A DNA stretch of 64,000 bases from JAHJQQ01 sp963737555 (GCA_963737555.1 CAVTTB010000001.1:124001-188000), one strand, 5' to 3'. Numbered from the stretch's first letter, positions 28,917 through 38,223 are shown. Program-made: numbers and translations. Notes: generated by a model not told the origin, from the sequence alone.

Positions 28917-29058
28917 AGCATATGCATGCGGTTTGCGTCGACCAGGGTGATTTCGACCTGGTTGCGGCGCCGAAGCCGGGTGGCGAGTTCCAGGCCGCCA
29001 GTTTTCCGCCGACGATGACAATTCGTGGCGCGCGTACACGCTTGGGCGTGTTCGACAT
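28917..29058 (-). pseudogene. Remnant of an NADH dehydrogenase (ndh-type) gene, N terminus only
   Basis: Read leftward from ATG 29058: MSNTPKRVRAPRIVIVGG, then after a one-base shift GGLELATRLRRRNQVEITLV and DANRMHM. This is the start of a type II NADH dehydrogenase or related FAD oxidoreductase (the Rossmann VxGGGxGGLELA loop and the acidic end of the second strand). Similarity stops near 28917, just outside the 3' end of mtgA, where the family normally continues for about 380 residues. Either a deletion joined mtgA to an ndh fragment or the assembly is wrong here. Confidence 0.6.
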
Positions 29059-29124
29059 GCGCGCCACATGAAATCAGGAAGGCGTGAAGATTGTATCGGG
29101 ACTGTGTCACCGTCGGGGCGATGC

Positions 29125-29151
29125 TCAATTTCCAATATGTGGGGTCGCTAT
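29125..29151 (+). promoter_or_regulatory. Possible flagellar sigma-28 promoter of motAB
   Basis: TCAATTTC, eleven bases, GTCGCTAT, about 100 bases before motA. The layout equals the FliA pattern TAAAGTTT-N11-GCCGATAA with partial matches in both boxes. Stator genes are commonly FliA-dependent, which supports the call, but the match is imperfect. Confidence 0.35.
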
Positions 29152-29248
29152 TAAGACCAGCCCGGCATGTTGGGAGCCGGGGCCTGCTGGTGAACCACCA
29201 CAGGATGGTGCTCATGCCGCTCCCCAGGCATGTTGAATAAGGCTGTTT

Positions 29249-30103
29249 ATGTTCATCATTATCGGCTCGATTATCGTGATGGCTTCTGTGATTGGCGGCT
29301 ATATGCTGTCGCATGGGAATCTGGCCGCACTCTGGCAGCCCAACGAATTGGTCGTGATCGGCGGCGCCGCACTCGGCGCGTTCATCATTTCCAATCCGGG
29401 TAAAATCATCAAAGCGGTGTTCGCTGCCATTCCCGCCGTGCTCAAAGGCTCGCCTTACGACAAAGCCATGTACATGGACTTGTTGTCGCTGATGTATCAG
29501 CTGTTCAACCGGGCCCGCAAAGAAGGCTTGATGGCGTTGGAATCGCACATCGAAGAGCCGGAGGCCAGCGATATTTTTGCGGCTTACCCGAAGATTCTCG
29601 CCAATCATCACGCCATCGACTTTCTCACCGACTACTTGCGCCTGATGGTGAGCGGCAATCTCGATGTGCATCAGGTCGAGAATCTGATGGACGTCGAATT
29701 GGAGACGCATCACAACGAATCTGGCCTGGCCGCCGGGGCTTTATCCAAGGTTTCGGATGGTCTGCCGGGTTTTGGTATCGTGGCTGCGGTACTCGGTGTG
29801 GTCATCACCATGGGCTTTATCGGCGGTCCACCGGCCGAGTTAGGTAAACACGTGGGCGCCGCGCTGGTCGGTACCTTCCTGGGTATTCTGCTGGCCTACG
29901 GTTTCGTCGGGCCGACCGCCTCGGCCATGGAGCACATGGCGCGCGAAGAGACCAAATTCTTCGAATGCATAAAGGTCTGTCTGCTGGCCTCGATGAATGG
30001 TTATAGCCCGGCGATCGTCGTGGAGTTCGGCCGCAAGGTGCTGTTCTCGACCGAGCGGCCTTCGTTCCGCGAGTTGGAAGACCGCGTCAAGGAAAAAAAG
30101 TAG
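29249..30103 (+). CDS. motA: Flagellar motor stator protein MotA
   Basis: A 284-residue inner-membrane protein with four hydrophobic segments: two at the start (FIIIGSIIVMASVIGGYML; VVIGGAALGAFIIS) and two late (GLPGFGIVAAVLGVVITMGF; HVGAALVGTFLGILLAYGFV), separated by the large cytoplasmic loop that contacts FliG. The loop contains the charged stretch FNRARKEGLMALESHIEEPE. MotA forms the proton-driven stator with MotB, whose gene follows after nine bases. A TAAGG ribosome site is nearby. No other flagellar gene is in the window. Confidence 0.95.
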   Translation: MFIIIGSIIVMASVIGGYMLSHGNLAALWQPNELVVIGGAALGAFIISNPGKIIKAVFAAIPAVLKGSPYDKAMYMDLLSLMYQLFNRARKEGLMALESHIEEPEASDIFAAYPKILANHHAIDFLTDYLRLMVSGNLDVHQVENLMDVELETHHNESGLAAGALSKVSDGLPGFGIVAAVLGVVITMGFIGGPPAELGKHVGAALVGTFLGILLAYGFVGPTASAMEHMAREETKFFECIKVCLLASMNGYSPAIVVEFGRKVLFSTERPSFRELEDRVKEKK

Positions 30104-30112
30104 GCGGCAAGC

Positions 30113-31255
30113 ATGAGCAATGACGCCCAGCCCATCATTGTAAAGCGCATCAAGAAACACGGTCACGCTGCGCATCACGGCGGCGCGTGGAAGGTGGCCT
30201 ATGCCGACTTCGTCACGGCGATGATGGCGTTCTTCCTGATGATGTGGCTGGTGGGTTCGACCACCAAGGAACAGAAGGCGGCCTTGTCCGAATATTTCAC
30301 CGCGCCCAGCGAAGTGGAAGGCAGCAGCCCGCATCCGACCAGCCATCCGACCTCGGTCCAAGGGCCGGGCGGCGCCAGCACCAGCATGATTCAGATGGGC
30401 GGTGCGCTGAATCTGGAAAGCGAACGCGCCCAACCGATCAAGAGCGAGCCGGGCGACGCCAAGACATTTAAAGAAAAAGAAGCAGATAAAGACAAGGATA
30501 AAGACAAAGACGGTAAGGGCGGAACCGTCGACGCCATGACGGCCGAGCAAGTCGCGCGCGCCGCCGAACTGAAGCGACTCGAAGAACTCAAAGACGAGCT
30601 GACGATCGCAATCGGTGCCACCCAGGCGTTGGCACCGTACAAAGATCAGTTGCTGATCGATCTGACGCCGGAAGGATTGCGCATACAGATCATCGACGAG
30701 GAAAATCGGCCGATGTTCGATCGCGGCAGCAAGCGTCTGCAAAGTTACAGCACGGACATCCTCGGTGAGATCGGCAAGATCATCAATGCCGTGCCGAACA
30801 AAATCAGCATCTCCGGTCACACCGATGCCGCGCCGTATGCGGGTACGCCCGATTACACTAATTGGGAGCTGTCAGCGGATCGCGCCAACGCCGCCCGGCG
30901 TGCGTTGATCGCCGGTGGCATGGACGAGAAAAAGATCGCGCGTATCGTCGGCCTGGCATCCTCGGTACCGTTCACCAAGGCGGACCCGTATGCGCCGAGC
31001 AATCGGCGTATCAGTATCATTGTGATGAACCGCGACTTGGAAGTTTCCATTAGCAACGAAGAATCCCTGCCAACGCCGGTGTCCGGTGATACGGCTGCGC
31101 CGGCCACGGATAGCGTGACACCCGCCACACCTGCTCCAGCGCAAGGACAAGGCGATACCGCGCCGAAGGATGCCTTTATCGAGAGCGATCCCGCCGCGCC
31201 GGTTGATGCCGCGCCCACGCCTGCTCCGGCGACCGATGATCCCTTCGTCCGTTGA
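30113..31255 (+). CDS. motB: Flagellar motor stator protein MotB
   Basis: A 380-residue protein with a short cytoplasmic N terminus, one membrane helix (ADFVTAMMAFFLMMWLVG, the Asp being the proton-carrying residue), a variable linker with a KDKDKDKD run, and a C-terminal OmpA-like peptidoglycan-binding domain (KISISGHTDAAPYAG, NWELSADRANAARRAL, NRRISIIVMNRDLE). It anchors the stator to the wall. The last 60 residues are rich in Ala, Pro and Thr and probably disordered. It is co-transcribed with motA. Confidence 0.95.
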   Translation: MSNDAQPIIVKRIKKHGHAAHHGGAWKVAYADFVTAMMAFFLMMWLVGSTTKEQKAALSEYFTAPSEVEGSSPHPTSHPTSVQGPGGASTSMIQMGGALNLESERAQPIKSEPGDAKTFKEKEADKDKDKDKDGKGGTVDAMTAEQVARAAELKRLEELKDELTIAIGATQALAPYKDQLLIDLTPEGLRIQIIDEENRPMFDRGSKRLQSYSTDILGEIGKIINAVPNKISISGHTDAAPYAGTPDYTNWELSADRANAARRALIAGGMDEKKIARIVGLASSVPFTKADPYAPSNRRISIIVMNRDLEVSISNEESLPTPVSGDTAAPATDSVTPATPAPAQGQGDTAPKDAFIESDPAAPVDAAPTPAPATDDPFVR

Positions 31256-31318
31256 ACACGGCTCGGTCATGCTTCTGTAGGTGAGGCGCTTGCGCCGAGA
31301 GGCCGCACTTGCGAGACC

Positions 31319-31744
31319 TCATTCAACGCGTAGAAAATCCTTCAATGCCTCGCGCAGACGCGCCACGGTTTGCGCCAATAACTCCGGCGTATAGGCGCGC
31401 GCCGCAACCTTTCCCCATACGGGTGCTGGCCAGGCTGCATCGTCGCGATGCCTGGCGATATGGTGGATATGCAGCTGCGGCACCACATTGCCCAAGGCCG
31501 CGATATTCATCTTGTCGGCGTTGAACAGTGTCGCCATGGTCTGTGCAAGGAAGCTGCTCTCGCGTAGCAGTTGCTGCTGATCAGCAGATTCGAGTTGGTA
31601 GATCTCGGTGATATCCGCGCGCGCTGGAACCAGAATACACCAGGGATAATGGGCGTCGCGCATCAACAGCACATGACAGAGTTCGAAACGGCCGAGCTGT
31701 TCGCAATCCTGTTGCAGTTGGGGATGCAGTTTGAATTTATCCAT
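31319..31744 (-). CDS. HIT-family nucleotide-binding protein
   Basis: A 141-residue histidine-triad protein. The triad is in PQLHIHHIARHRDD near residue 92, and CILVPARADITEIYQL marks the N-terminal core. Such proteins hydrolyse or transfer nucleotidyl groups from dinucleotides or nucleoside phosphoramidates; this subtype (HxHHxxR) is common in proteobacteria without a defined substrate. It is convergent with motB and 40 bases downstream of the methyltransferase gene, so the two may form an operon. Confidence 0.85.
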   Translation of the reverse strand: MDKFKLHPQLQQDCEQLGRFELCHVLLMRDAHYPWCILVPARADITEIYQLESADQQQLLRESSFLAQTMATLFNADKMNIAALGNVVPQLHIHHIARHRDDAAWPAPVWGKVAARAYTPELLAQTVARLREALKDFLRVE

Positions 31745-31784
31745 AGCGATTCCAAAATATTAATGAGTGTCGCGTAGCACGCGA

Positions 31785-32726
31785 TCAGGGTTGGATAATC
31801 CAGCACTGGTGAATTTTCTTGTTGGAGAAATCCTCCGGCACGGTCTGGCGCGAGAGGTTGCGGACGGCGTGTCCGGCAAGTGCGGCCTCATCCAGTTTGA
31901 AACCGCGCCGATTGTTGGAGAAGAACAATTCTCCTTCCGCCGACAGTATTCGCAGACAACCCTCGATCAGCTCGACATGATCGCGCTGCACATCGAGCAC
32001 GCCCTGCATCTTCTTGGAGTTGGAGAACGAAGGCGGGTCCATGACGATCAAGTCGTAGCGGTCGCCGCGTTCATGGGCTTCGCGCAGAAACTGGAACACG
32101 TCCGCGCGCACCAGTTGATGACTGTCGAGATCCATGCCGTTGAGCAGAAAATTGCGTCGGCTCCAGTCCTGATAGGTGTTGGACATGTCGACGGTCACGG
32201 ATGAAGCCGCGCCACCGGCAGCCGCGTAAACCGTGAAACTGCCGGTATAGGCGAACAGATTCAGAAATCGCGTCCCGGCCGCGCGCTCGCGCACCAGGCG
32301 CCGGGTAATGCGATGATCCAGGAACAGGCCGCTGTCGAGATAAGCATCCAGATTGACCCAGAACTTCAGGCCGTGTTCCTCGACGATGAAATCTTCGCCG
32401 GTCTCGCCGGTCTTTTCGTATTGCGCCAGACCGCGTTGACGGCGCCGTTGTTTGAAGTGGATGCGCTCGCGTGGGACATCCAATACTTCACCCAGTACGA
32501 CGAAACAGTCCTCGCGCCAGGCGTCGTAGGCCGCATCGTCGGCCTCCCAGTCGGTTTCGAATTCCTGAACATGCAGATGTTGCGCGTAGCGATCGATCGC
32601 CAACGGAAACTCCGGCAGGTCGCGGTCGTAGAGGCGATAACAGCTCAGTCCCTGACGACGCGCCCACTTGTCCCAATGTTTGCTGTTCTTGCGCAGGCGA
32701 TTGCTGAAGGCTTCGGTCTTGCTCAT
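31785..32726 (-). CDS. Stand-alone RlmK-like 23S rRNA methyltransferase
   Basis: A 313-residue class I SAM methyltransferase equivalent to the C-terminal half (RlmK) of the E. coli fusion RlmKL. It starts with the typical FSNRLRKNSKHWDKWARRQG, has the SAM motif LNLFAYTGSFTVYAAAGGA and the catalytic-loop DPPSFSNSKKMQG. RlmK makes m7G2069 in 23S rRNA. The RlmL half (THUMP plus m2G domain) is absent here, as in many bacteria that split the two. An RlmI-like m5C enzyme is the alternative, but the N terminus favours RlmK. Confidence 0.8.
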   Translation of the reverse strand: MSKTEAFSNRLRKNSKHWDKWARRQGLSCYRLYDRDLPEFPLAIDRYAQHLHVQEFETDWEADDAAYDAWREDCFVVLGEVLDVPRERIHFKQRRRQRGLAQYEKTGETGEDFIVEEHGLKFWVNLDAYLDSGLFLDHRITRRLVRERAAGTRFLNLFAYTGSFTVYAAAGGAASSVTVDMSNTYQDWSRRNFLLNGMDLDSHQLVRADVFQFLREAHERGDRYDLIVMDPPSFSNSKKMQGVLDVQRDHVELIEGCLRILSAEGELFFSNNRRGFKLDEAALAGHAVRNLSRQTVPEDFSNKKIHQCWIIQP

Positions 32727-32824
32727 GGCGCGTAGGGTAGCGGATGTGCGCCGGACACGGAACCGGTCCGGCGCAGAGAGCGGATTGTCGGGTGTACCTG
32801 GTATGCCCGGTATATCAGGCGCGT

Positions 32825-33391
32825 TCAGCCGACGTGGTGGTGCTTGCCCTCGACGTGAACGCTGCTGGCCTGGAGACCCTGCTCACCCATTTCCTCGCTG
32901 AAGTGTACCGACGTGCCGATGTCCAGCTGCTCGAAATCGCCGTTGATGACACTGTTGCGATGAAAGTAAATGTCACGCCCGTCACTGGTCTCGATGCGGC
33001 CATAGCCGTCTTTGGGATTCAGCTCGCGAATGCGTCCGTGGGGGGTGACCGCATGATCTTTGACGTCTTGCCGGCGTTTCTGCACCCGTTGTTCGAGTTG
33101 CCGTTCCGCAGCGCGGAAGGCATCGCGCAAGGCCACATGCGCATCCTCATGGGCATGTTTGTCGTGCTGATCGCGGGTGACGGCGATCTCGCCCGAGGGT
33201 GAGGTGATGTCGAGGTGCACGGTATACAGATTGCCCTGGTGATTGTGCTTGTGCGGCGCCTCGATGACGACGCGGCAGCTCATGATTTCCTGGGAGTAGT
33301 GATCGAGTCGTTCGGCGAGCTGCTTGATGCGCGCCTCCAGTGCGGGGGAGGGGTCCATATGACGGAAGGTGATTTGCAGTGGCAATTGCAT
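32825..33391 (-). CDS. Ribosome hibernation factor (HPF/RaiA) fused to a cold-shock domain
   Basis: A 188-residue two-domain protein. Residues 1-110 are an HPF/RaiA fold (LQITFRHMDPSPALEARIKQ, AVTRDQHDKHAHEDAHVALR). Residues about 118-182 are a cold-shock beta barrel: GRIRELNPKDGYGRIETSDG and DIYFHRNSVING carry both RNA-binding motifs in degenerate form. HPF domains block the decoding centre of resting ribosomes; the added domain could bind mRNA or rRNA. AGGAGGA precedes the ATG. The bases 33392-33597 upstream hold only its promoter region. Confidence 0.85.
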   Translation of the reverse strand: MQLPLQITFRHMDPSPALEARIKQLAERLDHYSQEIMSCRVVIEAPHKHNHQGNLYTVHLDITSPSGEIAVTRDQHDKHAHEDAHVALRDAFRAAERQLEQRVQKRRQDVKDHAVTPHGRIRELNPKDGYGRIETSDGRDIYFHRNSVINGDFEQLDIGTSVHFSEEMGEQGLQASSVHVEGKHHHVG

Positions 33392-33597
33392 AATGTCCTC
33401 CTGATGTCCGATCTATTCGAGGGAAGCGTTGCGAGTATGTTTAGCGCTCCCTCGATTTCATTGTATGCCCGCAGGTCGTCACTCGGTGCGCTCCGTCGCG
33501 GGAGTTCGGGGTGTATTTGATCCATGTCACAAGAGAAGTTTAGACGATCTTGACAGGGTGGGCCGCGAACACCGCCAGCTGACCAATGACCGCGCCG

Positions 33598-33984
33598 CTA
33601 GTTCATATCCAGCGCGTAGTTACGCAGCGTTTCGAAGGGTACGACCTCCAAGGCCCGCTGGTGGGTGCGCGTCAGCCACACCTTCGGTGCCCGGCCATGT
33701 TCATGCGCCTCCAGCCAGCGTGCCGCGCACAGACACCAGCGATCGCCGGGCTTCAAACCGGGAAAACCATATTCCGGCGCCGGCGTGGACAGGTCATTGC
33801 CGCGGAAACGCGAGAATTCCAGGAACTCCTGGGTCGCTTCGATGCACACCGTGTGCGAACCGACATCCTGTTCACAGGTGTTGCAGTGACCGTCGCGGTA
33901 AAAGCCGGTGACCGGGCGTTCGCTGCAAGACTCCAGCGGTTCGCCGAGGACGTTGACGGGTTTATCCATTTCATTGTCGGGCAT
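33598..33984 (-). CDS. DUF2237 family protein
   Basis: A 128-residue protein. MPDNEMDKPVNVLGEPLESC, GFYRDGHCNTCEQDVGSHT and GLKPGDRWCLCAARWLEA are hallmarks of DUF2237, a conserved family of unknown function. The several conserved cysteines (about four in two pairs) suggest metal binding or redox chemistry. The start ATG 33984 lies two bases after the stop of the upstream small membrane protein gene, so they are probably translated from one message. No frame errors were seen. Confidence 0.85.
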   Translation of the reverse strand: MPDNEMDKPVNVLGEPLESCSERPVTGFYRDGHCNTCEQDVGSHTVCIEATQEFLEFSRFRGNDLSTPAPEYGFPGLKPGDRWCLCAARWLEAHEHGRAPKVWLTRTHQRALEVVPFETLRNYALDMN

Positions 33985-33986
33985 AT

Positions 33987-34187
33987 TCAGACCTTTGTTT
34001 CGAGAAAATGGTGAGTGCCAACGACAAGGATGGCGGAGATTAATGCAAAACAAATGGCCCACAGGCCAATGTCCGCGATCATCATGCGTGAACCCAACTT
34101 TCGCCAGCGTGCTTGTGCACGTGCGCGGAACGAAGCATTGGTGCAATACAGAATGCCGCCCAAGAAATTGTAAAGTACATCTTCCAT
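33987..34187 (-). CDS. Small membrane protein of unknown function (66 residues)
   Basis: Begins MEDVLYNFLGGILYCTNASF, then a basic segment RARAQARWRKLGSRMM and one hydrophobic helix IGLWAICFALISAILVVG. The basic part would keep the N terminus in the cytoplasm. No family is recognised. It is enclosed between the YbeL-like gene and the DUF2237 gene with spacings of ten and two bases, which supports it being real and co-translated. Confidence 0.55.
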   Translation of the reverse strand: MEDVLYNFLGGILYCTNASFRARAQARWRKLGSRMMIADIGLWAICFALISAILVVGTHHFLETKV

Positions 34188-34197
34188 GCGGTAATGG

Positions 34198-34729
34198 TTA
34201 AGCGCGTGGTCGCTTGAATTTCGTCCCCTGACACTTCGGGCATGCCGGTATCGTCGCTGTTTCGTAAAAATGCATCGTCTCACCGCAGCCTGTGCATTCG
34301 AGCACGCCGGCACCGGTGATCTCGCCGCTGTTGTAGGTGTTGTGTGCCTCGCATCGAGCGCTCGAAGGCCTCCAGTTCCAGCTTGGTCCGGTCGGCGACG
34401 CTGAGCAGCACGTCGAGCACACGTTTTTCGACTTGTTCGATGTCGAATTTCAGCCACGCGGCGAACTCGCGGCCGCCGCTGGCCAGATACAGGCTGGCCT
34501 CTTCCATGTCGCGTTTGATCCAGCCGCCGATCTTTTCGGCTTCTTCGGCGGTGATCTCGCCGAGCTCGATGGCCTTGTTGCTGGCCTGTTTGATGCCCTC
34601 TTCGAGGGTGGGGATGCCCTTGTCCTCGGCGTTTTCCATCAACTCCTGGATACGCTCCATCATCCGGTTGTAGGCGGCGGTCAGACGCTCAGTGGCGCGT
34701 TCGGTGGGGGTAGGGTGCTGTTCGGTCAT
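34198..34729 (-). CDS. YbeL-like zinc-ribbon protein (DUF1451), one frameshift
   Basis: About 176 residues. ATG 34729 starts MTEQHPTPTERATERLTAAY, followed by a long helical part (MERIQELMENAEDKGIPTLE, EEAEKIGGWIKRDMEEASLY). After an extra base near 34350 the protein ends in a zinc ribbon LECTGCGETMHF and CPKCQGTKFKRPRA. This arrangement matches E. coli YbeL and the DUF1451 family, of unknown function. It is divergent from leuS. In E. coli ybeL also lies next to leuS, which supports the identification. Confidence 0.82.
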
Positions 34730-34820
34730 GAGATCACCGTTTAAGAATGGGGTTGCTGGTCCGTAGGCGTGGGCTTTCACCGCGAATGATCTTGAATGGC
34801 ATCAACGGGCTTACGGGGAA

Positions 34821-34840
34821 AGCCCGCGCTTAGGCGGGCT
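34821..34840. other. Hairpin in the ybeL-leuS divergent region
   Basis: AGCCCGC (34821-34827) and GCGGGCT (34834-34840) form a seven-base stem with a six-base loop. It lies upstream of both genes and has no T-run, so it is not an obvious terminator. It may be a leader structure or operator. Confidence 0.4.
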
Positions 34841-34987
34841 GAAAGTCATTAACGGCTAGTTTGAGCCAATCGGCGTGCCAGGGAAAGCCAACCATCACGC
34901 CTCATATCGAGGGTGGGCGATTGTGACCCGGCGTCCCGCTACGGTATCCTGCACGCTTTGCAGTCAGCCACTTGAAGTGATATCCGG

Positions 34988-37575
34988 ATGGAAGAGTTTT
35001 ATCAGCCCGACGCCATTGAGCGCGAGGCCCAGGAATATTGGGAGGGTCACCAGACCTTCCGCGCGGTCGAAGACACGTCCCGGGAAAAATACTACTGCCT
35101 GTCGATGTTCCCCTACCCGAGCGGGCGGCTTGCACATGGGGCATGTGCGCAATTACACCATCGGCGACGTGATCGCGCGTTTCCAGCGCATGCAGGGCAA
35201 GAACGTGTTGCAGCCGATGGGCTGGGATGCCTTCGGCCTGCCGGCGGAAAATGCCGCCATCAAGCACAAAGTACCGCCGGCTGAGTGGACCTACGAAAAC
35301 ATCCGCTACATGCGCGATCAGCTCAAGCGTCTGGGCTTCGGTTACGACTGGCAGCGCGAACAGGCCACCTGCCGCCCCGAATATTACCGCTGGGAACAAT
35401 GGTTGTTCACCAAGCTCATGGAAAAAGGCCTGGTCTACAAAAAGACCGCCGCGGTGAACTGGTGTCCGCACGATATGACCGTGCTCGCCAACGAACAGGT
35501 GATCGACGGCTGCTGCTGGCGCTGCGACACGCCGGTCGAGCGCAAAGAGATCCCGCAGTGGTTCATGAAGATCACCCAGTACGCCGACGAGCTGCTCGCC
35601 GATCTCGATAAGCTCGACGGCTGGCCGGATGCGGTGCGCACCATGCAGCGCAACTGGATCGGTCGCTCGGAAGGTCTGGAACTGGATTTCGGTGTCGAAG
35701 GCCGTAGCGAACATCTGACGGTTTACACCACCCGTCCGGATACGCTGATGGGCGTGACCTATGTCGCGGTCGCGGCCGAACATCCGTTGGCGATCGAAGC
35801 GGCGGCGAAGCAATCCCGCGCTGGCCGCGTTCATCGAAGAGTGCCGCCATGCCGCCGTCAACGAAGCGGCGATGGAGACCATGGAAAAGCGCGGCATGGC
35901 CACCGGGTTTAACGCGCTGCATCCGATCACCGGCCAGCCGGTGCCGATCTGGGTCGCCAATTTCGTGCTGATGAGTTACGGCACCGGTGCGGTGATGTCG
36001 GTGCCGGCGCATGATCAGCGCGATTTCGAATTTGCGCAGAACTACGGTCTTGCGATCAAACAGGTGATCTATCCGGCCGATGGTTCCGCAGCGAGCGTCG
36101 CCGAGGCCGCCTACACCGACAAAGGCGTGCTGAAGAATTCCGGTGCGTTCGATGGCCTGGATTACAAGGCCGCCTTCGCAGCCATCGCCGCGCACGTCGA
36201 AAAAGAAAAACGCGGCCAGCGCCGCGTGAACTTCCGCCTGCGCGACTGGGGTGTGTCGCGCCAACGTTATTGGGGCGCACCGATCCCCGTCATCAACTGC
36301 GCAAAGTGCGGCGCGGTGCCCGTGCCGGAAGATCAGCTGCCGGTGGTGTTGCCCGAAGACATCGCCTTCGACGGCATCGGTTCGCCGATCAAGAAAATGC
36401 CCGCGTGGTATCAGACGACCTGCCCGACCTGCGGCGGTGCAGCCGAGCGCGAGACCGACACCTTCGACACCTTCATGGAATCGAGCTGGTATTACGCGCG
36501 CTTCGCCTGCCGTGACAACGACACCGCCATGCTCGACGAACGCGCCAATTACTGGCTGCCGGTCGATCAATATATCGGTGGCATCGAACACGCCATTCTG
36601 CATCTGCTGTATGCGCGCTTCTTCCATAAACTCATGCGCGATGTCGGTCTGGTGAAGTCCGACGAACCCTTCACCAAACTGCTGACCCAGGGCATGGTGA
36701 TCGCCGAGACCTATTTCGCGCACGATGCCGAAGGCAAGAAGCACTACTACGGCCCGACCGAAGTCGATATCGAGCGCGACAGCAAAGGCAAGGTGATCGC
36801 CGCGAAACTCAAGCGCGATGGCAGCGTCGTGAACGTCGGCGGCATCGAGAAGATGTCCAAGTCGAAGAACAACGGTGTCGATCCGCAGACCCTGATCGAC
36901 GAATTCGGTGCCGACACCGTGCGCCTGTTCACGATGTTCGCCTCGCCGCCGGATATGTCCTTGGAATGGTCGGACACCGGTGTGGAAGGCGCGTTCCGTT
37001 TTCTCAAGCGTCTGTGGAAGCTGGTCGCGGCGCATGTCGATGTCGGTAAGCCGCTCGAACTCGATATCAACGCGCTGAACGATGCGCAACGCGAGCTGCG
37101 TCGTCGTGTGCACGAGACCATCGCCAAAGTCAGCGACGACATGGGTCGGCGTAACACCTTCAACACGGCCATCGCCGCCGTTATGGAATTGATCAATGCG
37201 GTCTCCAAATTCGAGGACGACAGCGAGCAAGGCCGTGCTGTCGTGCAGGATGCGCTTGAGGTCGTGACGTTGCTGCTGGCGCCGATTGTGCCGCACATCT
37301 GCCACACGCTCTGGCAGCAGCTCGGCCACAGCGGCACCGTGGCTGAGGCCAGTTGGCCGCAGCTCGATGCGGATGCGTTGGTGCAATCCGAAATCGAGTT
37401 GGTGGTGCAGGTCAACGGCAAATTGCGCGGACGGATCACGGTTCCGGTCGAGGCCGACAACGCGACGGTTGAAGCCTTGGCCAAGGCGGATGAAAACGTT
37501 CAGCGCTTCATCGAGGGTAAGCCGATCCGCAAACTGATCGTGGTGCCGAAGAAGCTGGTGAATATCGTGGTTTGA
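34988..37575 (+). CDS. leuS: Leucyl-tRNA synthetase, two frameshifts
   Basis: About 862 residues, normal for the bacterial enzyme. ATG 34988 begins MEEFYQPDAIEREAQEYWEG. The HIGH-type motif (LHMGHVRNYTIGD) is split by an extra T at 35129-35135, where CTTGCAC stands for CTGCAC. The editing domain contains VYTTRPDTLMGVTYVAVA; a second break (AAGCAATCC for AAGAATCC) lies near 35810. KMSKSKNNGVDPQ and the C-terminal NGKLRGRITVPVEAD are intact. It charges tRNA-Leu and is essential, so breaks in it are unlikely to be true mutations. This makes it a useful internal control for the other frameshifts in the window. Confidence 0.95.
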
Positions 37576-37707
37576 TTGCTTGAATCGCCACGATGCCATG
37601 GGCGACATACTTGTTTGCCGAAAATATGTATAGGCTTTTCTGCGTTAATCACACCGGGTGCACTTAGCGCGTGTTGGCGGTTCACACCATTGAGAAGGAT
37701 TGAAACA

Positions 37708-38223
37708 ATGCGGCAACCGTTGGGATATTCGCGCTACCTGGCCGCCGGCTTCACGGTCGTGTTGCTGTTGACGCTGAGTGCCTGTGGCTTCCATCTGCGT
37801 GGCGATGTGAACTTGGATGCGCGTCTGGGGAAGATCCACATCCAAGGCGCCGATCGCTACGACCCCTTGGTCCGGGAATTGACGCAGTCGCTGACCGCGA
37901 CCGGCGCGGTGGTGGTGGAGGAGAGCAAGGACGCCACGGCGGTTCTGCAGATCCTCAAGAACAGCGGCAGTCGTCGCGTCTTGTCCGTGAGTTCGGCGGG
38001 TAAGGTCCGTGAATACGAGTTGTATCAGACGCTGGAGTTCAAGGTGGGTGACACGGCAGGACGCGAACTGATGGCGCCGCAACGTCTGGAGCTGACCCGC
38101 GCTTACCTGTTCGATAAAGAGGATGTGCTCGGCAAGAGCAACGAAGAGGAAATGCTGCGGCGCGACCTGCGGCGCGACCTGGTGCGCTTGGTCATGTTGC
38201 GCCTGGAAGCACTGGGGCGTTGA
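37708..38223 (+). CDS. lptE: LPS-assembly lipoprotein LptE
   Basis: A 171-residue outer-membrane lipoprotein. The signal peptide ends LLLTLSAC, giving a lipid-modified Cys at about residue 27, followed by GFHLRGDVNLD, the standard LptE opening. The rest (GADRYDPLVRELTQSLTATG, VREYELYQTLEFKVGD) is the alpha/beta plug that sits inside LptD and helps deliver lipopolysaccharide to the cell surface. ATG 37708 follows GAGAAGGA. In most gammaproteobacteria holA comes next; here two signalling genes intervene. Confidence 0.92.
   Translation: MRQPLGYSRYLAAGFTVVLLLTLSACGFHLRGDVNLDARLGKIHIQGADRYDPLVRELTQSLTATGAVVVEESKDATAVLQILKNSGSRRVLSVSSAGKVREYELYQTLEFKVGDTAGRELMAPQRLELTRAYLFDKEDVLGKSNEEEMLRRDLRRDLVRLVMLRLEALGR

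Noticed and set aside
31285..31296. GGCGCTTGCGCC as a terminator between motB and the HIT gene
   Set aside because: The stem is five bases with a two-base loop and no T-run on either strand, too weak to call.
35572..37608. 678-codon open frame antisense to leuS
   Set aside because: leuS carries all class I synthetase motifs; the antisense frame is a codon-bias shadow.
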